A program made the translations under genes and the position numbers. Shown here one piece after another: positions 53,392 to 62,015 of a DNA stretch of 64,000 nucleotides (positions within the stretch are counted from its first letter, which is position 1; the number at the start of each line of letters is the position of its first letter). The stretch covers positions 186,001 through 250,000 of the forward strand of contig NZ_QPJT01000001.1 in NCBI RefSeq assembly GCF_003337415.1, written 5' to 3'. Under the pieces are notes generated by a model. The model saw only the letters and a program-made list of their open reading frames with translations, was not told the DNA's origin and searched no databases. This stretch comes from Anaerobacterium chartisolvens. GTDB taxonomy: Bacteria; Bacillota; Clostridia; Acetivibrionales; DSM-27016.

Positions 53392-54453
53392 GTGACTAAA
53401 ATGTTGCTAACTCATTTAAAACCGGGAATGAAACTGGCTAAGGACGTTTATCTGGATGACGGCAGACTTCTCCTTTTATCAGGTTTTATAATAAAGCCCA
53501 TGTACATAAAAAAATTGAAATTATTTAACGTCCCTTTTGTGTATATACGTGAGGGAGAGGACATTCCCGAGTCTGAGGTATGTGAGGAAGAGGTTTACCG
53601 GGAAGCCTCAAGGAATATTGAAAGAGTGCTTAAGTGTGTACGGGATGGCAAGGATATAGATACCCCAGCGATAAAGGATACTGTAAATGCCATAGTTAAA
53701 AAGGTTCTGGAAAATGAGTCGGCATTTATGCAGCTCACAGGTATTCGCGACATAGACAGCTATACCTTCCTGCATTCTCTTGACGTATGCATATACTCAG
53801 TCATAACCGGAAAGGCTCTGGGAATGCATCGCAAAGACCTTACCCAGCTGGGACTGGGTGCTATCCTGCATGATATAGGCAAATGCAAGGTCCCTCTTGA
53901 AATACTCATGAAGCCTTCAAAGCTCACTGAGGAAGAGTTTGATATAATGAAGCAGCATACTGTATACGGACATGATATAATAAAAAATTCCCCCGGATTA
54001 AATGAAACTATCGCCTCTATTGCCTGCCGGCATCATGAAAAATGGGATGGAAGCGGATATCCTATGGGACTTAAGGAGTATCAAATCGACATATTTTCAA
54101 GAATAGTAACTACCGCAGATATATACGATGCTCTGACCTCGGACAGGGTTTACAGAAGAAAAAACCTTCCTCACGAGGCATCCAGCTATATTCTCTGCAA
54201 CTCATCAATATTATTTGATCCTGACATTTCCGACGCATTTATAAAAAACATATCAATATATCCCCAGGGCTCAGTTGTGGTTCTGAATACCGGGGAGGTA
54301 GGAAAGGTACTAAAAGAATACCGGCATATGCCGGAAAGACCTAAAATATCGGTAATAGCATGCAGGGAGGGACCTCCTGTATTAAATCCCTACATAATTG
54401 ACCTGCTTAAAGCACCCGATACTTTTATTGTAGACATATTAAGCTCATATTAA
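53392..54453 (+). CDS. HD-GYP domain protein
   Basis: 353 residues. The C-terminal HD-GYP domain has HDIGKCKVP near 164 and HHEKWDGSGYP near 222, the metal and c-di-GMP motifs. The N-terminal 120 residues resemble the DUF3391-like lead-in. HD-GYP proteins hydrolyse c-di-GMP (or other cyclic dinucleotides), or act as sensors. GTG start after GGAG. Confidence 0.88.
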   Translation: MTKMLLTHLKPGMKLAKDVYLDDGRLLLLSGFIIKPMYIKKLKLFNVPFVYIREGEDIPESEVCEEEVYREASRNIERVLKCVRDGKDIDTPAIKDTVNAIVKKVLENESAFMQLTGIRDIDSYTFLHSLDVCIYSVITGKALGMHRKDLTQLGLGAILHDIGKCKVPLEILMKPSKLTEEEFDIMKQHTVYGHDIIKNSPGLNETIASIACRHHEKWDGSGYPMGLKEYQIDIFSRIVTTADIYDALTSDRVYRRKNLPHEASSYILCNSSILFDPDISDAFIKNISIYPQGSVVVLNTGEVGKVLKEYRHMPERPKISVIACREGPPVLNPYIIDLLKAPDTFIVDILSSY

Positions 54454-54533
54454 GCTAATAAAATAAGTCAGGCTTAAAAAACGTCTTATTTTTATCCCTA
54501 CATATATAAGTATATAGTAAAAATTTCGTAAGC

Positions 54534-54572
54534 GGAAGGCTGCCTTCACATTATATATTCCGGCAGCCTTCC
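54534..54572. terminator. Hairpin terminator between convergent genes
   Basis: GGAAGGCTGCC (54534-54544) and GGCAGCCTTCC (54562-54572) form a perfect 11-bp stem; TTTTT follows after about 14 nt on the minus strand. Confidence 0.6.
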
Positions 54573-54591
54573 ACTCCAGTCCCTTGTCTGT

Positions 54592-55785
54592 CTATATCTC
54601 GCCTGCCTGCTTTTTAAGTATTTCGGCCTTATCCGTCCTTTCCCATGAAAGATCTATATCGGTTCTGCCAAAGTGCCCGTAAGCCGCTGTCTGCTTATAA
54701 ATAGGCTTTCTTAAATCAAGCATTTTAATTATCCCCGCGGGCCTCAAATCAAAGTTTCTGCTTACAAGCTGGACAAGCTTTTCTTCAGAGAGTGTGCCCG
54801 TACCATAGGTATCTATCAATATAGAAACGGGCTTTGCCACCCCTATGGCATATGCAAGCTGCACCTCGCACTTTGCTGCCAGCCCCGCGGCCACAATGTT
54901 TTTAGCTACATAGCGGGCTGCATAGGCAGCAGAACGGTCAACCTTTGTGGGGTCCTTTCCTGAAAAAGCTCCTCCCCCATGTCTTGCATATCCTCCGTAA
55001 GTATCCACTATTATCTTTCTGCCCGTCAGACCCGAATCTCCCTGAGGGCCGCCGACCACAAACCTTCCCGTAGGATTTACAAGATACCTGGTATTCTCAT
55101 CAACTAAATCCGCCGGAAGCATAGGCTTTATTACATGCTCTATAATATCCTTTTCTATAGTGTCATGATCAACATCGGCACTATGCTGTGTGGATATAAC
55201 AACGGTATCTATTCTCACCGGCTTATCGTCCTCATACTCTATAGTAACCTGAGATTTTCCGTCGGGCCTCAGGTACGTAAGCGTGCCGTCCTTTCTTATG
55301 TCGCTCAGCTTTTTTGCAAGCTTGTGGGCCAAAGAAATTGGCATAGGCATAAGCTCGGAAGTCTCATCACACGCAAATCCGAACATCATGCCCTGATCTC
55401 CAGCTCCTGTAGCTTCAATTTCGGCATCGGACATTTCCCCTGTTTTAGCCTCAAGCGCTTTATCCACTCCCATTGCTATATCGGGAGATTGACCGTCTAT
55501 TGAGGTTAAAACGGCACAGGTATCGCAGTCAAACCCATATTTAGCCCTGTCATATCCAATTTCTCTTATTGTATTCCTCACTATTGCAGGTATATCAACA
55601 TAGCAATTCGTTGTAATCTCACCCATAACAAGAACAAGTCCTGTAGTGACCGATGTTTCACAAGCGACTCTGGCCATAGCATCCTGTGCAAAAATTGCAT
55701 CTAAAACCGAATCGGATATTTGATCGCATATTTTATCAGGATGGCCTTCCGTAACAGACTCTGAAGTAAATAATTTTTTTGACAT
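54592..55785 (-). CDS. metK: S-adenosylmethionine synthetase
   Basis: 397 residues. Signatures [32 protein letters not shown] and [20 protein letters not shown] are all intact. It makes SAM from methionine and ATP, the cofactor used by the radical SAM and methyltransferase enzymes of the cluster at 35.5-50 kb. The start at 55785 follows GGAGGGG; the frame opens at 55800. Controlled by a SAM-I riboswitch. Confidence 0.97.
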   Translation of the reverse strand: MSKKLFTSESVTEGHPDKICDQISDSVLDAIFAQDAMARVACETSVTTGLVLVMGEITTNCYVDIPAIVRNTIREIGYDRAKYGFDCDTCAVLTSIDGQSPDIAMGVDKALEAKTGEMSDAEIEATGAGDQGMMFGFACDETSELMPMPISLAHKLAKKLSDIRKDGTLTYLRPDGKSQVTIEYEDDKPVRIDTVVISTQHSADVDHDTIEKDIIEHVIKPMLPADLVDENTRYLVNPTGRFVVGGPQGDSGLTGRKIIVDTYGGYARHGGGAFSGKDPTKVDRSAAYAARYVAKNIVAAGLAAKCEVQLAYAIGVAKPVSILIDTYGTGTLSEEKLVQLVSRNFDLRPAGIIKMLDLRKPIYKQTAAYGHFGRTDIDLSWERTDKAEILKKQAGEI

Positions 55786-55822
55786 TAAAAACCCCTCCAA
55801 TCATAAATAAATAATTACCGCT

Positions 55823-55964
55823 AAAAGGCCTCTTCATTTGATGAAGAGGCCGATTCTACAACTCCTCATCTTCCAGGATAGAAAAATCCTGCAGGAATTG
55901 GCACCGATGCTCTAGCCGGTTGCCGGGTTTCACAGGGCCCAGTCCCTCCACCTCTCTTGATAAG
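55823..55964 (-). ncRNA. SAM-I (S-box) riboswitch with terminator
   Basis: The conserved S-box core is visible on the minus strand: CTTATCAAGAGAGGTGGAGG at the 5' side, then the CCCTGTGAAACCCGGCAACC segment and GGTGCCAATTCCTGC. The P1 helix pairs CTTATC (55964-55959) with GATGAG (55870-55865). An intrinsic terminator follows (GGCCTCTTCAT/ATGAAGAGGCC, then TTTT). Excess SAM would terminate metK transcription. The rest of the gap up to 56149 is AT-rich with nothing recognised. Confidence 0.95.
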
Positions 55965-56149
55965 GTTCAACAATATTAAGTTTCTTATGCTACTTATATG
56001 GATATTTCTAAACAATGTTTATATTCTTTAATAAATACCGATATAATATTACAAACTTTTCCTGCTACCATAAATAATTTAACACATATATTTGCTGTAG
56101 TCAAGATCATTTTTCAAGTAATTACTAAAATATTACATAGCCTTATTTT

Positions 56150-57970
56150 CTATGCATTTGCAAAAATATCCTCAAATTCTCCGCCTTCCAGCTTTTCCTT
56201 TTCCAGAAGCACCTCTGCAACTTTATGCAGCTTGTTTATATTTTCCTTGAGCATATTAATCGTTTTATCATAGCATGTGTCGATTATGCTTTTAACCTCT
56301 CTGTCAATCTGAGCGGCAACTTCTTCGCTGTAGTTCCTTGCCTGGGCAAAATCCCTGCCTATAAAAACCTCATCATTTTCATTGCCGAATATAAGGTTTC
56401 CAAGATGCTCGCTCATACCGTACTTTGTTATCATGCTCCTGGCCACTCCGTTTGCTGTTTTAAGGTCGCTCCCGGCACCGGTGCTTATCTCTCCAAGAAC
56501 AATTTGCTCTGCGGCCCTTCCTCCCAATGCAATAACTATGCGCTCCAAGAGCTGCGATTTTGTGTGATAGGTTTTATCCTCCTCGGGCTTGTAAGCAGTA
56601 TATCCTCCTGCCATTCCCGCGGGTATTATGGATATCCTGTCAACCTTATCGGTGGTTGAAACCACCCTTACGGCTATTGCATGGCCTGCCTCATGGTAGG
56701 CAGTAAGCCTCTTTTCCTTTTCGTTCATTACCCTGCTCTTCTTCTCAGGCCCCATCACAACCTTGAAGATTGCCTCCTTGACATCCTCCATTGTTATCTG
56801 CTTCTTATTGGATCTTGCAGCCAAAAGCGCAGCCTCATTTAAAAGATTCTCAAGATCTGCTCCTGTAAAGCCGGGGGTTGTTTTTGCCAGATCATCCAGC
56901 CTTATATCGGAACCCAAAGGCTTGCCCCTTGAATGCACCCTCAAGATCTGCTCTCTTCCCTTTATATCCGGCAGTCCCACTACAACGCGCCTGTCAAACC
57001 TTCCCGGCCTTAAAAGGGCGGGATCAAGTATGTCGGGCCTGTTTGTAGCAGCAAGTATTATTACTCCCTCGTTTATACCAAATCCATCCATTTCAACCAG
57101 AAGTTGGTTGAGCGTCTGTTCGCGTTCGTCATGGCCGCCTCCAAGTCCTGCTCCCCTGTGTCTTCCAACGGCGTCAATCTCATCAATAAAAACTATACAG
57201 GGAGCATTCTTCTTTGCCTGCTCAAACAAATCTCTTACACGGGACGCACCTACTCCCACAAACATTTCCACAAAGTCGGAGCCGCTTATGCTGAAAAACG
57301 GAACTCCAGCCTCGCCCGAAACAGCCTTAGCCAGCAAGGTTTTTCCCGTACCCGGAGGTCCTACAAGCAATACTCCCTTTGGTATTCTGGCACCCAGCTC
57401 CACAAACTTCTTGGGTTGCTTTAAAAATTCAACTATTTCCTTCAGCTCTTCCTTTTCCTCATCAGCACCCGCAACATCATCAAAGGTTACCTTCTTTTTA
57501 TCATCGGTGTTCATTTTTGCCCTGCTCTTGCCGAAGGACATAACCCTGTTTCCTCCTCCGCCCTGAGACTGCTGAAGGAAGAACACCCAAAACAGAACAA
57601 ATATAACTATCAGCCCTATCGTAGGCAGAATTGCCACCCACCACGGCGGTGTCGGAGGCGGCTGGAACTTAAAGCCGTCACTTTTTAAAAGCTTATTCTT
57701 TACCGCATCCGTAGCTATATTTGTAAAGGACTCGACAGATGGTATATTTACAACATACTTGCCGGTTCCCTCCGCACCCTGACTGGTAAACTCCACAGTG
57801 GCTTTCTCGCCCTGTAGTACTATGCTTTTAACATTGCCGCTCTGAATTTGGGTTATCAGCTCTGAATAACTCTTTTCCTGAGGACCCTCGCTTCCTTGAA
57901 TCAATAATAAAACAAATATGATTATTACAAAAAGTATTATATAAAAGCTTAATCCTTTGAAATATCTCAA
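56150..57970 (-). CDS. ftsH: ATP-dependent zinc metalloprotease FtsH
   Basis: 606 residues: two N-terminal transmembrane helices (about 7-24 and 110-131) around an extracytoplasmic domain, AAA module with Walker A GPPGTGKT, Walker [11 protein letters not shown] and the second region of homology ([20 protein letters not shown]), and the zinc site HEAGHA. Membrane-anchored quality-control protease. TTG start after GGAGG. It follows hpt and tilS, a conserved gram-positive order. Confidence 0.97.
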   Translation of the reverse strand: MRYFKGLSFYIILFVIIIFVLLLIQGSEGPQEKSYSELITQIQSGNVKSIVLQGEKATVEFTSQGAEGTGKYVVNIPSVESFTNIATDAVKNKLLKSDGFKFQPPPTPPWWVAILPTIGLIVIFVLFWVFFLQQSQGGGGNRVMSFGKSRAKMNTDDKKKVTFDDVAGADEEKEELKEIVEFLKQPKKFVELGARIPKGVLLVGPPGTGKTLLAKAVSGEAGVPFFSISGSDFVEMFVGVGASRVRDLFEQAKKNAPCIVFIDEIDAVGRHRGAGLGGGHDEREQTLNQLLVEMDGFGINEGVIILAATNRPDILDPALLRPGRFDRRVVVGLPDIKGREQILRVHSRGKPLGSDIRLDDLAKTTPGFTGADLENLLNEAALLAARSNKKQITMEDVKEAIFKVVMGPEKKSRVMNEKEKRLTAYHEAGHAIAVRVVSTTDKVDRISIIPAGMAGGYTAYKPEEDKTYHTKSQLLERIVIALGGRAAEQIVLGEISTGAGSDLKTANGVARSMITKYGMSEHLGNLIFGNENDEVFIGRDFAQARNYSEEVAAQIDREVKSIIDTCYDKTINMLKENINKLHKVAEVLLEKEKLEGGEFEDIFANA

Positions 57971-58005
57971 ATATCTCCCTCCTTGTTTCTAAGTTATATA
58001 CAAAT

Positions 58006-58024
58006 TGTTGCATAGGTTGCAACA
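58006..58024. promoter_or_regulatory. Palindrome upstream of ftsH
   Basis: TGTTGCA-TAGGT-TGCAACA, 7-bp arms, 36 bp before the ftsH start codon. Operator-like; no regulator can be named. Confidence 0.4.
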
Positions 58025-58216
58025 CAAATACGGAAGTAATTTTCTTACAAACCAATACTAAAAATTGCAAGCAAATTACAGTGGACATTCTCCGCAGTTC
58101 GTTATTTATATATCTCCTGCCTGCGATTTATATAATATTAACATACCCGTAATTAAAACACAATAAATACAAGCCAATTAAAAAATTTCGTCATATTTAA
58201 AAACATTCTTTAAAAA

Positions 58217-58753
58217 TTACTTTTTACACGCTTTCGGGTCTAAGGTGCATAAATCGGGAAGGTTCCTGTACTTTCCCCCATAATCAAGGCCATATCCCAC
58301 AACGAATTCATCGGGTATTACAATTCCCTTGTATTCAACCTCAATCTCCACCTTTCTTCTGGAGGGCTTATCCAGAGCAGTGCATATTCTGACGCTTAAA
58401 GGTCCCCTTGTATTTAAAAGCTCCTTTAAATGCTTAAGCGTCAGTCCTGTATCCACTAAATCCTCTACAATGAGAACATGCTTGCCGGTGATATTGATGT
58501 CAATATCCTTTATTATCCTTACCACACCGGAGGATCTGGTAGAATGTCCATAGCTGGATACCGAGATAAAATCCATGTCCACAGGGATGGTTATATGCCG
58601 CATCAGATCAGCCAAAAAAACAAAGCCTCCCTTCAAAACTCCGACCAGAACAAGCTCCTTCTCTCTATAATCCCGCGAGATTTGCGTGCCAAGCTCTTCT
58701 GCTTTTTTAAGCAGCATGTCTCTTCCTATCAGAACTCCTTTTATACCTTCCAT
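58217..58753 (-). CDS. hpt: Hypoxanthine phosphoribosyltransferase
   Basis: 178 residues. The PRPP-binding motif VLIVEDLVDTGLTL and the N-terminal VGVLKGGFVFLADL are typical. Purine salvage. Its ATG overlaps the tilS stop (TAATG), so translation is coupled, as usual for tilS-hpt. Confidence 0.95.
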   Translation of the reverse strand: MEGIKGVLIGRDMLLKKAEELGTQISRDYREKELVLVGVLKGGFVFLADLMRHITIPVDMDFISVSSYGHSTRSSGVVRIIKDIDINITGKHVLIVEDLVDTGLTLKHLKELLNTRGPLSVRICTALDKPSRRKVEIEVEYKGIVIPDEFVVGYGLDYGGKYRNLPDLCTLDPKACKK

Positions 58754-60180
58754 TATGTATTCTCCCCGTCAGTTTTTTTATACTCAAGCCTTAATATCCT
58801 TTTAGTATTTTCAGTTACCTTAAATTTATCACTTATTTTATATCCAATAACCCAGACAATTTCTCTTTCCTTTGCTATAACAGGTATTTCATCTCTTAAT
58901 TCTCTGGGTATTTTATTGTCTATAAAATACTCTTTAAGCTTTTTTGTGCCATTTGACTTTAAAGGTTTGAAAACATCACCCTTTCTCCTGTTTCTAATAT
59001 TTATACCTCCATCTATCCTGTCCCAATCAAAAAACTGAACTGCCGGGCGGCGATCGGTATCCAAATTAACCTTCTTCGCATCCTCCCTTTGAAAAATAAA
59101 CGCATCAATATATTCGTGGCGCGCGTCTACCGAGGTTTTCCCAGGCAATACCAGCTCATAGCTAAAACCTTCGGCTATCTTAGAATCATCGCAATTTATG
59201 AATACTCTTACCGAATCATAAGATCTCTCAATGCGGAGTTTATGCGGCAAATGAAGCCGGGAGCCGGTTTTTCCATTGTTAATAAGATTGTCCACCTGCT
59301 GCACATGTACATTTTCAATACCCTTCAAATCTCCCTTTACGTCGGCTATTGCCCTTCTTATAATTCTTCTTCTTACAGCCGTGTGCTGCTGCATTGTTTT
59401 TGATATTTTAAGCTCCACCCCATGCAAATCTTTTTTTATAACACATTGATTATATAGACTTAAAGCCATTTGTTCAATATAATTATTGTCATCCTTTATC
59501 AATGAGGCCATCTTCACAATGCCGGAGGTTATGTCTGTATTGAAAAGCTCATCAATAGACGGTATGAGCTCCTTGCGTATTTTATTTCTCGTATATATTG
59601 CTTTAAGGTTTGTGCTGTCGGTTCTTGGATTTAATAAATTAGCCGTGCAGTACTCCTCAATTTGTACCCTCCCGATGTCCATAAGAGGCCTTATTATATT
59701 ATCTCTTTTATATTCCATGCCCTTTAGCCCTTCTAAGCCGGTACCTCTTATGATATTTAAAATAACTGTCTCAGCCTGATCATTTCTGTTGTGTGCCACA
59801 GCTATTTTTTCAGCGCCAACCCTCTCCGCAAAAGACTTAAATTCGCTATACCGTGCCTCCCTGCCCGCTTCTTCAACTGATATTCCCTTTCGTGCTGAAA
59901 TGCGCTTAACATCGACAGACACACTATAAAGCGGAACTCCCATGCTCTTGCACAGCTCTGCTACATACTCCTCATCCTCGTCTGCCTCCCTGCCTCTTAT
60001 CATATGATTTATATGCACAGCATATATGCTTCTTATATGCAGCTCGTCCGCAAGCTGAAAAAGCACATGAAGAAGGCATACAGAGTCAGGACCTCCTGAA
60101 ACTCCTACTACTATACTCTCATCATTTTGTATTAAATCATGCCTATGGACTGTATCGGCAACCATTTTTAATATATTCAT
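58753..60180 (-). CDS. tilS: tRNA(Ile)-lysidine synthetase
   Basis: About 475 residues. The PP-loop SGGPDS lies near residue 30, with YAVHINHMIRGREADEDEEYV and AVAHNRNDQAETVILNIIRGTG following, and the C-terminal TilS domains end in FKPLKSNGTKKLKEYFID. It makes lysidine at C34 of tRNA-Ile2. The frame opens at a TTG (60213) inside dnaB; I prefer the ATG at 60180, although its ribosome binding site is poor. Confidence 0.93.
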   Translation of the reverse strand: MNILKMVADTVHRHDLIQNDESIVVGVSGGPDSVCLLHVLFQLADELHIRSIYAVHINHMIRGREADEDEEYVAELCKSMGVPLYSVSVDVKRISARKGISVEEAGREARYSEFKSFAERVGAEKIAVAHNRNDQAETVILNIIRGTGLEGLKGMEYKRDNIIRPLMDIGRVQIEEYCTANLLNPRTDSTNLKAIYTRNKIRKELIPSIDELFNTDITSGIVKMASLIKDDNNYIEQMALSLYNQCVIKKDLHGVELKISKTMQQHTAVRRRIIRRAIADVKGDLKGIENVHVQQVDNLINNGKTGSRLHLPHKLRIERSYDSVRVFINCDDSKIAEGFSYELVLPGKTSVDARHEYIDAFIFQREDAKKVNLDTDRRPAVQFFDWDRIDGGINIRNRRKGDVFKPLKSNGTKKLKEYFIDNKIPRELRDEIPVIAKEREIVWVIGYKISDKFKVTENTKRILRLEYKKTDGENT

Positions 60181-60193
60181 ACCCTTACCGAAT

Positions 60194-61531
60194 TTATCCC
60201 CTAAATTTTTCAAGATTCACAAATTTAGTATATTGTCCCAGCCACACAAGCTCAACTGTTCCTGTAGAACCGTTTCTGTGCTTTGACAGTATAACCTCTG
60301 CAATGTTCTTCTTTTCAGTATCGGGATTATAGTAGTCATCCCTGTAAAGGAACATAACTATGTCGGCATCCTGCTCTATAGCCCCCGACTCTCTCAAGTC
60401 ACTCAGCATCGGCCTGTGATCGGTTCTTGATTCCGGACCGCGGCTTAACTGGGACAGCGTTATCACGGGGACATTCAACTCCTTTGCAAGTATTTTTAGG
60501 GATCTGGATATTTCAGATATTTCCTGCTGCCTGCTTTCATTCCTTCCCCTTCCCTGCATAAGCTGAAGGTAGTCTATAATTACAAGCCCCAAATCCTTCT
60601 CGAGCTTAAGTCTTCTGCACTTGGCACGTATTTCCATTATAGAGGTTCCCGGGGTGTCATCTATATAAATGGGAGCCTCCGATAAAGGCGCCAATGCTCC
60701 TGCAACTTTCTGCCAGTCGTCATCCTCCAGCTTTCCTGTCCTCATCTTTTGGCTGTCAACCATAGCCTCACTGCTGAGCATTCTGTTGACAAGCTGATCC
60801 TTTGACATTTCAAGGCTGAATATGGCAACGGGAATCTTTGAACGCACAGCCACATATTGAGCTATATTAAGCACAAAAGCAGTCTTTCCCATAGCCGGAC
60901 GCGCAGCAACCAAAATAAGGTCGGAATTCTGCAGCCCGGAGGTCTTATAATCAAGATCGTTAAAGCCCGTAGGTATGCCTGTAATACTGCCGTTGTTATT
61001 ATAAAGCTCCTCTAGCCGGTTAAACGTACTTAAAAGCACATCCCTTATAGGAGAAAAGCCCTGAGTATTTCTCTTTTGCAGGATATCAAAAATACTTTTT
61101 TCAGCCCTGTCCAAAACAAAGGTGACCTCTTCAGATGCCTCATATCCCATATCCACTATGCTTGAGGAGGCCTTTATAAGAGTCCTCAAGAGCGCCTTCT
61201 CCTCAACAATTTTGGCATAATGCCTGGCATTGGAGGTTGTAGGTACGGAAGTGGCAATGTTGGTAAGATATTCAAGTCCTCCTACATTGTCAAGGGTTCC
61301 CCTTATCTTAAGCTGCTCGGATACGGTAATTAAATCTATAGGCTCCGCCCTTTCAAAGAGATCCATTATTGCCTCAAATATTTCCCTGTGGTCTTCCCTG
61401 TAAAAATCTTCGTTTCTAAGTATTTCAGTTATAACGGGTATAGCTTCCTTATCCAGCAGCATCGCTCCCAATACAGACTGCTCTGCCTGAATATTCTGAG
61501 GCGGAATCCTGCCCAAAGCTCCAATATCCAT
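60194..61531 (-). CDS. dnaB: Replicative DNA helicase DnaB
   Basis: 445 residues: N-terminal dimerisation domain (PQNIQAEQSVLGAMLLD), RecA-like helicase with Walker A ARPAMGKTAF, and IIDYLQLM and SQLSRG motifs. No intein. GGAGC ribosome binding site. Downstream of rplI by 11 bp. Confidence 0.97.
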   Translation of the reverse strand: MDIGALGRIPPQNIQAEQSVLGAMLLDKEAIPVITEILRNEDFYREDHREIFEAIMDLFERAEPIDLITVSEQLKIRGTLDNVGGLEYLTNIATSVPTTSNARHYAKIVEEKALLRTLIKASSSIVDMGYEASEEVTFVLDRAEKSIFDILQKRNTQGFSPIRDVLLSTFNRLEELYNNNGSITGIPTGFNDLDYKTSGLQNSDLILVAARPAMGKTAFVLNIAQYVAVRSKIPVAIFSLEMSKDQLVNRMLSSEAMVDSQKMRTGKLEDDDWQKVAGALAPLSEAPIYIDDTPGTSIMEIRAKCRRLKLEKDLGLVIIDYLQLMQGRGRNESRQQEISEISRSLKILAKELNVPVITLSQLSRGPESRTDHRPMLSDLRESGAIEQDADIVMFLYRDDYYNPDTEKKNIAEVILSKHRNGSTGTVELVWLGQYTKFVNLEKFRG

Positions 61532-61542
61532 ACCAAAAGCTC

Positions 61543-61989
61543 CTATTCCTGCTCTATTTTAACCTTAAGCTTGGCGCTGACCTCAGAATAAATCTTCACT
61601 TCTACCTCTGCGGTTCCCAATGTTTTTATTGAATCATGAAGCTGTATTTTTTTCTTGTCAATATCCAGTCCAAAATCCTTCTTAAGCCTGCTTGATATAT
61701 CCATGCTTGTTATGGACCCAAAAAGCTTTCCGTTTTCTCCTGCCTTGCTCTTGATAACCACGACAATATCCTTGATTTTCTCAGCAACAAGCTTGGCGGC
61801 CGCAAGCTCCCTCTCCTTTTTTGTTCTTTCCGAGTCCTTTTTGGAGTTCAGAACATTTATATTGGATGCGCTTGCTTCCACCGCCAGACCCCTCGGAAGC
61901 AGATAATTCCTTGCATATCCGTCGCTGGCCTCCACCATGCTTTCCTTTTTCCCAAGTCCTTTAACATCCTGCTTTAAAATAACCTTCAT
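61543..61989 (-). CDS. rplI: 50S ribosomal protein L9
   Basis: 148 residues, exact L9 layout: MKVILKQDVKGLGKKESMVE, then NYLLPRGLAVEAS, a long helix and the C-terminal domain (FGSITSMDIS). GGAGG ribosome binding site. Operon with gdpP upstream and dnaB downstream. Confidence 0.98.
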   Translation of the reverse strand: MKVILKQDVKGLGKKESMVEASDGYARNYLLPRGLAVEASASNINVLNSKKDSERTKKERELAAAKLVAEKIKDIVVVIKSKAGENGKLFGSITSMDISSRLKKDFGLDIDKKKIQLHDSIKTLGTAEVEVKIYSEVSAKLKVKIEQE

Positions 61990-62015
61990 TTTTACCTCCG
62001 TAATTAAATTAAAAT